A DNA stretch of 64,000 nt from Ga0077555 sp041397775 (GTDB taxonomy: Bacteria; Pseudomonadota; Alphaproteobacteria; Rhizobiales; Hyphomicrobiaceae): NCBI GenBank assembly GCA_041397775.1, contig JAWKWB010000005.1:434001-498000 (forward strand), in the 5' to 3' direction. The first letter of the stretch is position 1; every line of letters starts with the position of its first letter. The notes beneath the pieces are model-generated. The model was not told the origin of the DNA. It ran no database searches and saw only the letters and a list, made by a program, of their open reading frames with translations. This document shows, one piece after another, positions 51,575-60,942 of this stretch. The position numbers were made by a program, and so were the translations under genes.

Positions 51575-52822
51575 TCACGCCCGCGCCGCTGACGCGGGGG
51601 GCGCGGCGTCCGCTTCCGGCAAACGATGCGGCAGCAACGAGACCGCCGCCAGGATCGCGGCGGCCGCCGCCGCCAGAACCCGGAACAGCGTATCGAAGCC
51701 GTAGCTGCCGTGGATGAAGGCGATCAGCGGCAGGGCGGCGGCCAGAACGCTGAAGCTGACGATGTAGCGCACGCCATAGACCGTTGCCCTGAGTTCCGAC
51801 TTCGCCATCTTGCCGATCATGTAGTCGTTGATCGGAATCTGGCCGAATGCCCCCAGCATGAAGCCCAGCGCGACCGCCAGCGCCCACCAGTTCTGCAGGC
51901 CCGGCATGATCGCGAAGAACACGAGCTGCATCGTCGCAGCCCCCATGAAGACCCGCCGCGGGCCGTAGCGATCGAGCATGCTGCCGACCAGCAGCTGCGC
52001 CAGCGAGGCGACCGCGAACACCACGAACGCCAGCCACCCCACGAGCGTGGCCGAGCCGGCAATGCCGCCCAGGCGTTCATCGAAAACCTTCGGCAATGCG
52101 AACGTCGTCGACTGGAAGACGAGGCTGGAAACCGCCGTCGTGAAGAACACGATCGCCGTCAGCCGCAGATAGGTCGCACGCGCATCGGACGTCATCGTGC
52201 CTTGGGCGGACGCGGTGGCCGCCTTCGGCTTGGGCTGGCCGGCCGCCGCGATGTCGGCGTGCACGTGCCACCAGTACGCGAGCCCGATCAGCACCGACAG
52301 CACGCCCGGCACGATGAACGCCGAGCGCCAGCCGCCGTGGTCGATGAACCAGCCCGTGACGAGCGCGGCGCAGCCGACGCCGAGGTTACCCCACACCCCG
52401 TTGATGCCGATGGCGAGCCCGGTGCTCGACGCCCGCGCCGTGTCCACCACCATGGCGAGCCCGACGGGATGATAGATGGCGGCGAGCACCCCCACGAAGA
52501 ACAGCATGACGCTCATCTGCAGCGGGCTTCGCGCAAAGCCCGCCGCGATCGAAGCCAAGCCGATGCCGATGAAGAAGACCACCATCATGCCGTGCCGGCT
52601 CCAGCGGTCCGCCAGCCGGCCGGCGGGCAGCGAAAAGAGGCCGAAGGCGACGAAGCCGGGCGTCGCATAGGGAACGAGCTGGGCATACGTCATGCCCCAT
52701 TCCCGGCTGAGGGCCAGCGCCGCGACCGTGGCGAAGACCAGCGTGAACAGATGGTCGAGGAAGTGGCCGACGTTGAGAAAGAGGAAGCTCAAGCGCTCGC
52801 GCCTGCCCGTGGCTGTCGTCAT
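51575..52822 (-). CDS. MFS transporter (Fsr/fosmidomycin-resistance-like)
   Basis: A 415-residue twelve-helix carrier. The N-terminus has FLNVGHFLDHLFTLVFATVAAL, a helix resembling the Fsr group. The motif A copy is SLPAGRLADRWSRHGMMV, and AIYHPVGLAMVVD with GVWGNLGVGCAALVTGWFID mark helices 4-5. A hydrophilic linker of about 25 residues (GQPKPKAATASAQGTM) separates the halves. It probably exports a drug or metabolite. It diverges from an AraC-type regulator with 121 bp between starts, so that regulator is its likely controller. Confidence 0.88.
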   Translation of the reverse strand: MTTATGRRERLSFLFLNVGHFLDHLFTLVFATVAALALSREWGMTYAQLVPYATPGFVAFGLFSLPAGRLADRWSRHGMMVVFFIGIGLASIAAGFARSPLQMSVMLFFVGVLAAIYHPVGLAMVVDTARASSTGLAIGINGVWGNLGVGCAALVTGWFIDHGGWRSAFIVPGVLSVLIGLAYWWHVHADIAAAGQPKPKAATASAQGTMTSDARATYLRLTAIVFFTTAVSSLVFQSTTFALPKVFDERLGGIAGSATLVGWLAFVVFAVASLAQLLVGSMLDRYGPRRVFMGAATMQLVFFAIMPGLQNWWALAVALGFMLGAFGQIPINDYMIGKMAKSELRATVYGVRYIVSFSVLAAALPLIAFIHGSYGFDTLFRVLAAAAAAILAAVSLLPHRLPEADAAPPASAARA

Positions 52823-52943
52823 GTCCGGTCGCTCCTGCCGAAGAGGGGCGCACGCGCCGCCATCATGATGGCCGACTATAGACTTGTCTCACCGGCTGGG
52901 TTCGGCCAATCATCGTCGCGAATTGGCCATCCCGGAGCAAACC

Positions 52944-53762
52944 ATGGCCCCCCGCACCGACATCGTGGCTTCGCACGATCGCAGCACCGATCCGCGCGAC
53001 TACCAGCATCTGCCCCAGCCCCTCGCGCTCATGCGCAAAGCCTTTCCGGCCGAGTACCGCATTCCCCCGCACGATCACGAGCGCGACCAGTTGCTTTACG
53101 CGGGCCTCGGCACGATGCGCGTGCGCACCGCCGGCCATTCCTGGACGATACCGCCCGACCGCGCCCTCTATGTGCCGGCCGGGCTGGAGCACAGCGTCAG
53201 AATGCTCGGCCCCGTCGAAATGTGGACGCTCTACATCGCCCCGAACGCCGCCCCAAGTCTTCCCCGGCACGCCAAGGTCTTCGCAACCTCCGAGCTGCTC
53301 CGTGCCCTCATCCGCGCGCTCCTGGCCGAGCCGGTCGTTTATGCCGCCGCAAGCCGCGCGCACCGCATCGCGCTCCTGGCCCTCGACGAGATCCAGAGTG
53401 CCGCCCCCCTGGCGCTGGCGATCCCCATGCCGCGGGACAGGCGTCTCCTGAAATTGTGCGAAGCCCTCATCGAGGCCCCGCACGACACCTTGTCCCTCGA
53501 TGCCTGGGCGGACCGGACCGGGGCCTCCCGTCGGACGCTGGCCCGCCTCTTCCAGAGTGAATGCGGCCAATCCTTCACAGTCTGGCGCCGACGGGTTCGC
53601 TTCCACGCTGCCATCGACCTTCTCGACAAGGGCGTACCCGTCGCCGAGGTCGCGCGGCGGCATGGCTACAGCAGTCCGAGCGCCTTCTCGGCCGCCTTCC
53701 GCCAGGTTTTCGGACAGTCGCCGCGCGCCGTCATCCGCAGCGGTGAGTTCGCCCCGCGCTGA
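52944..53762 (+). CDS. AraC family transcriptional regulator
   Basis: A 272-residue regulator. The N-terminal cupin-type sensor shows YRIPPHDHERDQLLYAGLGTMRVRT and WTIPPDRALYVPAGLEHSV. The C-terminal double helix-turn-helix reads LSLDAWADRTGASRRTLARLFQSECGQSFTVWRRRVR then VAEVARRHGYSSPSAFSAAFRQVFGQSP. The ATG at 52944 has GGAG 7 bases before. It is divergent from the MFS gene, and the shared 121-bp region should hold the operators. Ligand unknown. Confidence 0.93.
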   Translation: MAPRTDIVASHDRSTDPRDYQHLPQPLALMRKAFPAEYRIPPHDHERDQLLYAGLGTMRVRTAGHSWTIPPDRALYVPAGLEHSVRMLGPVEMWTLYIAPNAAPSLPRHAKVFATSELLRALIRALLAEPVVYAAASRAHRIALLALDEIQSAAPLALAIPMPRDRRLLKLCEALIEAPHDTLSLDAWADRTGASRRTLARLFQSECGQSFTVWRRRVRFHAAIDLLDKGVPVAEVARRHGYSSPSAFSAAFRQVFGQSPRAVIRSGEFAPR

Positions 53763-54054
53763 GCACACGCCCTTGCCCCGGCCGATGCCGCGCCTCGGTG
53801 CGACGATCCGCAGCGAAACCGCCCCAAACCCGCGATCGAGCGCCCCCGGCGACCGTTTGCCACCGATTTCGATAACGCCTGTACCCAGGACAATTGCCGC
53901 AACGGGTTGCAGCGACAGCCTTCACCGTGTCACTTTCCACCGGCTTCATCATGGGCACGTTCGACGGGCCGCATAAACGTGATAGGTACTGGCAGCGGAA
54001 TCGCGCCCTCGCGGGCGGCCGCATTTGCAATTCGAGGGGGGCGAGGCAAGGAAT

Positions 54055-54585
54055 ATGACGGAGCGGCGGTCTAGCTTCGAATACGAGGATCTCCTGTCCT
54101 GCGGACGCGGCGAGCTGTTCGGGCCCGGCAACGCCCAGCTCCCCCTGCCCCCGATGCTCATGTTCGAGCGCATCCCGCTCATTTCGGAGACCGGGGGCGC
54201 GCACGACAAGGGTCAGGTCGTCGCCGAGATGAAGATCGAGGGCAATCCGGCGGTCGATTGGTTTTTCTCTTGCCATTTCAAAGGCGATCCGGTCATGCCG
54301 GGTTGCCTGGGCCTGGATGCCCTGTGGCAGATGACCGGCTTCTATCTGGGCTGGCTCGGTGCACCCGGCCGCGGCCGCGCACTCGGCGTCGGCGAAGTGA
54401 AGTTCACCGGCATGGTGCTGCCCAACGTCAAGAAGATCGAGTACGTCGTCGATCTCAAGCGCGTCATCCTGCGCCGGCTCAAGCTCGCGATCGCAGACGG
54501 CACCGTGAAGGCCGATGGCCAAGTGATCTACACCGCAACCGACCTGCGCGTGGGACTGTTCGAGGCCGGCCAGACCGCGGAGTGA
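54055..54585 (+). CDS. fabA: Beta-hydroxydecanoyl-ACP dehydratase/isomerase
   Basis: A 176-residue hot-dog-fold dehydratase that forms trans-2-decenoyl-ACP and isomerises it to cis-3, the branch point for unsaturated fatty acids. The catalytic His is His74 in FFSCHFKGDPVMPGCLGLDALWQ, with Asp88 in the same block. GVGEVKFTGMVLPNVKKIEY is the second family block. It starts at ATG 54055 and leads fabB (81 bp on) and fabI. The 292 bp upstream (53763-54054) contain no recognised gene. In many Rhizobiales a Fur/Irr-type gene occupies that place, and none is seen here. Confidence 0.96.
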   Translation: MTERRSSFEYEDLLSCGRGELFGPGNAQLPLPPMLMFERIPLISETGGAHDKGQVVAEMKIEGNPAVDWFFSCHFKGDPVMPGCLGLDALWQMTGFYLGWLGAPGRGRALGVGEVKFTGMVLPNVKKIEYVVDLKRVILRRLKLAIADGTVKADGQVIYTATDLRVGLFEAGQTAE

Positions 54586-54666
54586 GCGGTCACACGACGC
54601 GGCGATAGCGCCGTCACGACGAGAACCCGCCGATGAAAGCGGGATGAACAAGGGGAATCGAGCGAG

Positions 54667-55899
54667 ATGAGACGCGTCGTCGTTACCGGAATGGGGATCG
54701 TGTCCTCGATCGGGAACACCACCCAGGAGGTCCTCGCCTCCTTGCGCGAAGGCAAATCCGGTATCTCGCGCGCGGAGAAATACACCGAGCTGGGCTTCCG
54801 CTGCCAGGTGCACGGCGAACCCAAGCTCGACTGGGAGAACATGGTCCCCCGCAAGCCCAAGCGCTTCATGAATGCGGGCATGGCCTGGAACCATATCGCC
54901 ATGGAGCAGGCGATCCGGGATTCGGGCCTGGAAGCTGGCGACGTGGTCAACGACCGGACCGGCATCATCATGGGATCGGGCGGCCCCTCCACCGTCGCCA
55001 TCGTCGCCGCCGCCGACGTCACCCGCGCCAACAAGAGCCCGAAGCGGATCGGCCCCTTCGAGGTGCCCAAGGCCATGTGCTCCGGCCCGTCCGGCGTCAT
55101 GGCCACGGCCTTCCAGATCAAGGGCACGAACTATTCGATCTCCTCGGCCTGCGCCACGAGCGCGCATTGCATCGGCAATGCCACGGAGCTGATCCAGTGG
55201 GGCAAGCAGGATGTCATGTTCGCGGGCGGCTGCGAGGAATTGGACTGGACACTGTCCTCGCTCTTCGACGCCATGGGCGCCATGTCCTCCAAGTACAACG
55301 ACACCCCGGAGAAGGCGAGCCGCGCCTACGACAAGAACCGGGACGGCTTCGTCATTGCCGGCGGCGCAGGCGTCGTCGTGCTCGAGGAACGCGAGCGGGC
55401 GCTCGCGCGCGGCGCCAGGATCTACGCCGAAGTCGTCGGCTATGGCGCCTCCTCCGATGGCTACGACATGGTCGCCCCCTCCGGCGAGGGCGCCGTTCGT
55501 TGCATGCGCAAGGCGCTCGAAGGCTTCGACGGCAAAGGCATCGGCTCCAAGATCGACTACATCAACCCGCACGGCACCAGCACGCCCGTCGGCGATCAGA
55601 AGGAGATCGAGGCGATCCGCGAAGTGTTCGGCGACGCCATCCCGCCGATTTCTTCGACCAAATCGTTGACCGGCCACTCTCTGGGCGCAATCGGCGTGCA
55701 GGAGGCCATCTTCTCGCTGCTCATGTTGAATAACGGCTTCATTGCCGAGAGCGCGAACATCGAGGAAATCGATCCGGCTTTTGCGGATATTCCTATTGTC
55801 CGTCAACGCCAGGAATCGACGCTTAACTGTGTCTTGTCGAATAGCTTCGGATTTGGCGGAACCAATGCGACCTTGGTGTTCCGTCGGCATGACGGTTAA
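54667..55899 (+). CDS. fabB: Beta-ketoacyl-ACP synthase I
   Basis: A 410-residue condensing enzyme that elongates cis-3-decenoyl-ACP. The Cys-His-His triad is Cys162 in SSACATSAHCIG, His302 in NPHGTSTPVGD and His337 in TGHSLGA, with Lys332 before the last. MRRVVVTGMGIVSSIG is the standard start. The 3' third from about 55700 uses less GC-rich codons than the rest, possibly a gene-conversion patch or a region-specific bias. AAGGGGAAT precedes the ATG. Part of fabA-fabB-fabI. Confidence 0.96.
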   Translation: MRRVVVTGMGIVSSIGNTTQEVLASLREGKSGISRAEKYTELGFRCQVHGEPKLDWENMVPRKPKRFMNAGMAWNHIAMEQAIRDSGLEAGDVVNDRTGIIMGSGGPSTVAIVAAADVTRANKSPKRIGPFEVPKAMCSGPSGVMATAFQIKGTNYSISSACATSAHCIGNATELIQWGKQDVMFAGGCEELDWTLSSLFDAMGAMSSKYNDTPEKASRAYDKNRDGFVIAGGAGVVVLEERERALARGARIYAEVVGYGASSDGYDMVAPSGEGAVRCMRKALEGFDGKGIGSKIDYINPHGTSTPVGDQKEIEAIREVFGDAIPPISSTKSLTGHSLGAIGVQEAIFSLLMLNNGFIAESANIEEIDPAFADIPIVRQRQESTLNCVLSNSFGFGGTNATLVFRRHDG

Positions 55900-56077
55900 C
55901 TGCTTTCCGGTAAACGGATCGAGGTGACCGAGGACATCCCGGCGATGCGCCCCCGTGACAAGGGGCCCGAAAGGATCGTTGGGAATGCTGCATCGGAGCA
56001 GAAGCAGACTTATTGGCTCGGGTAGTGCTTGGCTGGATACTGCCTGCAAGCGCACGCCCGCCGGACTGGGAACGATC

Positions 56078-56923
56078 ATGACCGAGAAGGAAATTACCCG
56101 CCCTGGCGCTCTCCTGGCGGGCAAGCGTGGCCTGATCATGGGCGTAGCCAACGAGCGGTCGATCGCTTGGGGCATTGCACGCGCCTGCGCCAACCATGGC
56201 GCCAAGCTCGCATTCACCTACCAGGGCGAGGCCTTCGGCCGCCGCGCCGTGCCCTTGGCTGAATCGGTCGGTTCCGACGTCATCGTCTCTTGCGATGTCG
56301 CCGACCTCGACAGCGTCGACAATGTGTTCAAGGAGATCGAGCAGAAGTGGGACGGCCTGGACTTCATCGTCCATGCACTGGCCTTCTCCGATCGCCGCGA
56401 GTTGCAGGGCCGCTACTCCGACACCACCCGCGAGAACTTCACCAATACGATGATGATCTCGTGCTTCTCCTTCACGGAGGTGGCCAAGCGCGCCGCCCCC
56501 CTGATGCGCAACGGTGGCTCGATGCTGACGCTCACCTACGGCGGTTCCGAGCGCGTCGTGCCCTCCTACAACGTCATGGGCGTGGCCAAGGCGGCCCTCG
56601 AGGCCTCCGTGCGCTATCTCGCCGTCGACTTCGGCGCCCAGGGCATTCGCGTCAATGCGCTCTCGGCCGGCCCGATGCGCACGCTGGCCGGTGCCGGCAT
56701 CTCGGATGCCCGCATCATCTTCAACTACCAGGGCGACAACGCCCCGCTCGGCCGCACCCCGTCGCTGGACGAGGTCGGCGGCTCCGCGCTCTATCTGCTG
56801 TCGGACCTGGCCGGCGCCGTCACTGGCGAAGTCCACTACGTCGACTGCGGCTACAACATCATCTCCATGCCCACGCTCGACGCGCTGAAGGCACAGGAAG
56901 AGGCCCGCGGCCCCGCCGAATGA
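56078..56923 (+). CDS. fabI: Enoyl-ACP reductase (NADH)
   Basis: A 281-residue SDR-type enoyl-ACP reductase, the last step of each elongation cycle and the target of triclosan-type inhibitors. The cofactor motif is GLIMGVANERSIAWGIA, and active-site Tyr154 with Tyr164-x6-Lys171 lie in LTYGGSERVVPSYNVMGVAKAAL. The C-terminus shows GAVTGEVHYVDCGYN. An upstream frame exists to 55955, but the ATG at 56078 with GGGAA before it is the family start. Followed by a strong terminator. Confidence 0.96.
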   Translation: MTEKEITRPGALLAGKRGLIMGVANERSIAWGIARACANHGAKLAFTYQGEAFGRRAVPLAESVGSDVIVSCDVADLDSVDNVFKEIEQKWDGLDFIVHALAFSDRRELQGRYSDTTRENFTNTMMISCFSFTEVAKRAAPLMRNGGSMLTLTYGGSERVVPSYNVMGVAKAALEASVRYLAVDFGAQGIRVNALSAGPMRTLAGAGISDARIIFNYQGDNAPLGRTPSLDEVGGSALYLLSDLAGAVTGEVHYVDCGYNIISMPTLDALKAQEEARGPAE

Positions 56924-56958
56924 GCGCCGCGCGCTGATCCGGGCGCACCAAAAGCGAA

Positions 56959-56989
56959 GGGCCGAGGCAGCGCTGCCTCGGCCCTTTTT
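56959..56989 (+). terminator. Rho-independent terminator of the fab genes
   Basis: A perfect 12-bp stem (GGGCCGAGGCAG, CTGCCTCGGCCC) with a 2-base loop at 56959-56984 is followed by TTTTT. An A-rich stretch precedes it, so it could also work for the leftward gyrA transcript, whose stop is 68 bp to the right. Confidence 0.95.
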
Positions 56990-57052
56990 CATGGCCATTG
57001 CACGTGTGCGCGGGCGCCGGGCGATCCCCGGCGTCCTACGCCAACGCCCGCC

Positions 57053-59890
57053 TCACGGCGTCTCGTCGCCGTTCGCCTCCTCGCCGCCATCCTCGATCTC
57101 GCCTTCCTCGCCCGACCCGTCGTCGGGGATGCGCTCGACGGACACCACCTTCTCCTCGGCATCGGTGCGGAAGATCCGCACGCCCTGGGTATTGCGGCCG
57201 GCGACGCGGATCTCGTCGACGGGGCAGCGAATGAGCTGGCCACCGTTCGAGACCAGCATGATCTGGTCGCTCTGCTCGATCGGGAACGACGCCACGAGTG
57301 CGCCGTTGCGATCGTTGACGACCATGCCGACGATGCCTTTGCCGCCGCGGCCGGAGACCCGGTATTCGTAGCTCGACGTCCGTTTGCCGAAGCCGCGCTC
57401 GGACACCGTGAGAATGAATTGCTCACGGCCGCCCAGTTCCGCATAGCGTTCCGGCGTCAACTCGGCCGCGCCCTCGCCCTCCTCGTCGGCGTCCACGCCG
57501 CTCACGGTCTCCATCTCGCCCGCTTCGCCCGATTGCGCCCGGCGCATCGCCGCCGACTGCTTCAGGTAGGCGGCCCGCTCGGCCGGCGAGGCATCGACGT
57601 GATGGAGAATGCTGAGCGAGATGATCTCGTCGTCCTCCTCCAGACGGATACCCCTGACGCCCGTCGAATCGCGCCCCTTGAAGAGGCGCACGTCGGACGC
57701 CGGGAAGCGGATCGACTGGCCGTGCGCGGTCGTCAGCAACACGTCGTCACCGACATTGCAGATCTCGACACCGACGATCTGGTCGCCCTCGCCCTTGCCG
57801 TCCTCGGCGCTGTCCGCTTCCCCCTCGTCGTCGTCCGAGCCCGCATCGAGGCGCATGGCGATCTTGCCGTTGCGATTGATGTTCTCGAAATCGCCGAGGC
57901 TGTTGCGGCGGACCTTGCCCTGCCGTGTCGCGAACATCAGCTCGAGATTGGTCCAGGACGCGGGGTCCTCGGGCAGCGGCAGGATCGACGTGATCGCCTC
58001 GCCCTGCTCCAGCGGCAGCAGGTTGATGAGCGCCTTGCCCTGGGATTGCGGCGTACCAGCCGGCAGGCGCCACACCTTCATGCGGTAGCACATGCCGCGC
58101 GAGGAGAAGAACAGCACGGGCGTATGCGTCGAGGCGATGAAGATCTGTGTGACCACATCCTCCTCGCGCGTCGACATGCCCGAGCGGCCCTTGCCGCCAC
58201 GCCGCTGCGCCCGATAGGTGGAGAGCGGCACGCGCTTGATGTAGCCCTTGAGCGAAACCGTGACGACGCAATCCTCGCGCTGGATCAGGTCCTCGTCGTC
58301 GACGTCGCCGTCCATCTCGAGGATCTCGGTCTGGCGCGGCGTCGCGAACTCCGTCTTGATGTCGCTGAGTTCACCCTTGATGATGTCGACGATGCGTGCG
58401 CGCGACGACAGGATGTCCAGGTAATCCTGGATCTGCGCCGCGAGCTTCTTCAGTTCGTCGCCGATTTCGTCCCGGCCCAGCGCCGTCAGCCGCGACAGCG
58501 TCAGCGCCAGGATGGCCGTGGCCTGCTCCTCCGACAGCCGGTAGGTGCCGTCGGCCTTCATCATGTAGCGCGGATCGGCGATCAGCTCGATCAGCGGCGC
58601 CATGTCCTTGGCCGGCCAGTCGCGCGAGCGCAGCGCCTCCTTGGCCTCCGCCGGCGTCGCCGAGCGGCGGATCATCGCCACCACCTCGTCGATGTTGGCG
58701 ACCGCGATCGCCAGACCGACCAGGACGTGCGCCCGCGTGCGCGCCTTGTTCAGCAGGAACTTCGTGCGCCGGCTCACCACCTCCTCGCGGAAGGCGTTGA
58801 AGGCGACGATCATGTCACGCAGGTTGAGCTGCTCGGGCCGCCCACCGTTGAGCGCGATCATGTTGGCGCCGAACGTCGTCTGCAGGTCGGAATAGCGCCA
58901 CAGCTGGTTCAGCACCACGTCGGGCACCGCATCGCGTTTCAGCTCGATGACGACGCGCATGCCCTCGCGGTTCGATTCGTCCCAGATGTCCGAGATGCCC
59001 TCGACGCGCTTCTCGCGCACCAGGTCGGCGATCTTCTCGATCAGCGTCCGCTTGTTCACCTGATATGGGATCGCCGTGATGATCAGCGCATCGCGGTCCT
59101 TGCGGATCTCCTCCACCTCGACCTTGGCACGCATGATGATCGAGCCGCGACCCTTGTGATAGGCCGCAAGGATGCCGGCCCGCCCCAGGATCGTCGCACC
59201 CGTCGGGAAGTCCGGCCCAGGGACGATGTTCGTCAACTCCTCAAGCGAGATCTCGGGATTGTCGAGATGCGCCATGCAGGCGTCGATCACTTCACCCAGG
59301 TTGTGCGGGGGAATGTTCGTCGCCATGCCCACGGCGATGCCGTTGGCGCCGTTGACCAGCAGGTTGGGGAACGACGCCGGCATCACGACTGGCTCGCTCA
59401 GCGTACCGTCGTAGTTGTCGCGGAAATCGACCGTATCCTTGTCGAGATCGTCGAGCAGGCTGTGCGCCACCTTCGACAGGCGGCATTCCGTATAGCGGTC
59501 GGCTGCCGGCGGATCGCCGTCGACGGAACCGAAGTTGCCCTGACCGTCGATCAGCGGCACGCGCATGGAGAAGTCCTGCGCCATGCGCACCAGGGCGTCG
59601 TAGATGGCGAGATTGCCGTGCGGATGGTATTTGCCCATCGCCTCGCCCACCACGCGGGCGCACTTCATGTATTTCTTGTTCCAGTCGAGCCCCAGCTCCT
59701 GCATCGCATACAGGATGCGCCGATGCACCGGCTTCAGGCCGTCACGCACGTCGGGCAAGGCGCGCGAAACGATCACGCTCATCGCGTAATCGAGATAACT
59801 GCGCCGCATCTCGTCGGAGATCGTGACGGGCCGGATGTCGTTAGGGCATTTCGGCTCTCCGCCACCCGCGTTCGGGTCGTTGTCGGCCAC
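57053..59890 (-). CDS. gyrA: DNA gyrase subunit A
   Basis: A 945-residue type II topoisomerase subunit. The catalytic Tyr is Tyr133 in ADRYTECRLSK. EMRRSYLDYAMSVIVSRALPDVRDGLKPVHRRI opens the breakage-reunion domain and DRDALIITAIPYQVNK lies further on. The C-terminal beta-pinwheel has repeated R-x-G-x-x-G-type motifs and the GyrA-box-like QRRGGKGRSG near residue 560. The quinolone region reads GKYHPHGNLAIYD, with Asn93-Leu94 where E. coli has Asp82-Ser83. The start is a GTG at 59890 with AAGGTGG before it. Acidic insertions lengthen the C-terminal domain. Confidence 0.97.
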   Translation of the reverse strand: MADNDPNAGGGEPKCPNDIRPVTISDEMRRSYLDYAMSVIVSRALPDVRDGLKPVHRRILYAMQELGLDWNKKYMKCARVVGEAMGKYHPHGNLAIYDALVRMAQDFSMRVPLIDGQGNFGSVDGDPPAADRYTECRLSKVAHSLLDDLDKDTVDFRDNYDGTLSEPVVMPASFPNLLVNGANGIAVGMATNIPPHNLGEVIDACMAHLDNPEISLEELTNIVPGPDFPTGATILGRAGILAAYHKGRGSIIMRAKVEVEEIRKDRDALIITAIPYQVNKRTLIEKIADLVREKRVEGISDIWDESNREGMRVVIELKRDAVPDVVLNQLWRYSDLQTTFGANMIALNGGRPEQLNLRDMIVAFNAFREEVVSRRTKFLLNKARTRAHVLVGLAIAVANIDEVVAMIRRSATPAEAKEALRSRDWPAKDMAPLIELIADPRYMMKADGTYRLSEEQATAILALTLSRLTALGRDEIGDELKKLAAQIQDYLDILSSRARIVDIIKGELSDIKTEFATPRQTEILEMDGDVDDEDLIQREDCVVTVSLKGYIKRVPLSTYRAQRRGGKGRSGMSTREEDVVTQIFIASTHTPVLFFSSRGMCYRMKVWRLPAGTPQSQGKALINLLPLEQGEAITSILPLPEDPASWTNLELMFATRQGKVRRNSLGDFENINRNGKIAMRLDAGSDDDEGEADSAEDGKGEGDQIVGVEICNVGDDVLLTTAHGQSIRFPASDVRLFKGRDSTGVRGIRLEEDDEIISLSILHHVDASPAERAAYLKQSAAMRRAQSGEAGEMETVSGVDADEEGEGAAELTPERYAELGGREQFILTVSERGFGKRTSSYEYRVSGRGGKGIVGMVVNDRNGALVASFPIEQSDQIMLVSNGGQLIRCPVDEIRVAGRNTQGVRIFRTDAEEKVVSVERIPDDGSGEEGEIEDGGEEANGDETP

Positions 59891-60242
59891 GCTTTGTCAC
59901 CACCTTTTATGGAATCTCGTATGATCGGAGTTTCTTAGACCGCTGGCCCCGCCGGAGCAAGAAAAAGCCCCCGATTTCAGGCCCGTAACCCACATTTTCG
60001 GGCTCGTTTCGGCGTCTCGGCGCCCCGTTTCGCAGAACAGAGGCCAGCAAACGCGCGGCATTGCCCTTTCTGCGGAACCCGGGGCCACTCCCATGCGTTG
60101 TTTATGACGCGACACGGACGGTCTTGCGAATGACATTGTTTGGGTCTAATCCACCGTCCCGTGCCAGTCCGGCCACTTCCAAACGCTTGAAATTCAGGCG
60201 TTCCGGCTACGATTGGAATGATATAGCAAAGGTCTCGCTGAC
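59891..60242. other. 352-bp divergent intergenic region
   Basis: This region lies between gyrA (leftward) and the PRC-barrel gene (rightward). No gene was recognised. It holds a candidate gyrA promoter. Toward the PRC gene, TTGAAA (60187-60192) and TACGAT (60208-60213) occur, but the 15-bp spacing is short. AT content rises at 60100-60240. Confidence 0.5.
59932..59960 (-). promoter_or_regulatory. Candidate gyrA promoter
   Basis: On the minus strand TTGCTC (59960-59955) and TAAGAA (59937-59932) are 17 bp apart, giving a leader of about 35-40 bases before the GTG start of gyrA. Box matches are moderate. Confidence 0.4.
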
Positions 60243-60875
60243 ATGAAAAAGACTGTTCTCGCCCTATTTGCAGCCGGTGCCGTGCTGGCGAGCGTGCCGG
60301 CCATCGCCCAGCAGGGCAAGGGCGTCGCCATTCCCAAAGGCGTTTTCCTCAAGGGCCAGGTCGCCGGTGAGTATCTCGCCAAGGATCGCCTGATCGGTGC
60401 CAAGGTTCACAACAACGAAGGCAAGATCGTCGGCGACATCGAGGATCTCATCGTCGGTCCGAACAACCAGGTGACGGGCGTCATCATGGGCGTTGGCGGC
60501 TTTTTCGGCGCGGGCGAGAAGAAGGTCGGCGTGCGCCTGGGCGCGCTCCAGTTCACGGTCAAGAACGGCCAGTCCGTCGTCGTGCTGCCCGCCGCCACCA
60601 AGGACGTGTTGACCGCGCTCCACGGCTACAAGCGCGCCCAGCCCAAGAAGTCGCTGATCCAGCGCGGCGTCGAGAAGGCCAAGGAGCTGTCCGACAAGAC
60701 GACCGAGAGCGCCAAGGACGCCACCGCCACGGCGCGCGAGAAGGCGGCCCCTTACGTCGAGAAGGCGAAGGATGCGGCTGGCCACGCCTACGACAAGGCC
60801 AAGGAGGCCACGGGCGCTGCCGTCGAGAAGGCGAAGGAAGCCACCGAGAAGGCCAAGGACGCCATCAAGAACTGA
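60243..60875 (+). CDS. Exported PRC-barrel protein with LEA-like 11-residue repeats
   Basis: A 210-residue protein with a signal peptide (MKKTVLALFAAGAVLASVPAIA). A PRC-barrel domain spans about residues 42-120 (LIGAKVHNNEGKIVGDIEDLI, VGVGGFFGAGEKKVGV). Residues 144-210 form an Ala/Lys/Glu-rich amphipathic helix with 11-residue repeats (EKAKDAAGHAY, DKAKEATGAAV, EKAKEATEKAK at 173-205, earlier ones at 144-165). The repeats resemble group 3 LEA and apolipoprotein-like helices linked with desiccation or envelope protection. The PRC domain suggests binding of other proteins. The ribosome-binding site is weak (AAAGG). Likely periplasmic. Confidence 0.88.
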   Translation: MKKTVLALFAAGAVLASVPAIAQQGKGVAIPKGVFLKGQVAGEYLAKDRLIGAKVHNNEGKIVGDIEDLIVGPNNQVTGVIMGVGGFFGAGEKKVGVRLGALQFTVKNGQSVVVLPAATKDVLTALHGYKRAQPKKSLIQRGVEKAKELSDKTTESAKDATATAREKAAPYVEKAKDAAGHAYDKAKEATGAAVEKAKEATEKAKDAIKN

Positions 60876-60910
60876 GCCGGCGGCCCTCACCGGGCCCCGC
60901 GTGATCGCGA

Positions 60911-60942
60911 AGGCTCCGGCGCCATGCGCCGGGGCCTTTTTT
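60911..60942 (+). terminator. Rho-independent terminator of the PRC-barrel gene
   Basis: A 12-bp stem (AGGCTCCGGCGC with GCGCCGGGGCCT, one wobble pair) with loop CAT is followed by six T residues, 36 bp after the stop. It touches the stop codon of the convergent acetyltransferase gene. Confidence 0.9.

Noticed and set aside
53731..56217. Leftward 828-residue frame opposite fabA-fabB
   Set aside because: Antisense to two certain genes and without family resemblance.
57419..59938. Rightward 839-residue frame opposite gyrA
   Set aside because: Antisense shadow with Arg/His/Asp-rich composition.
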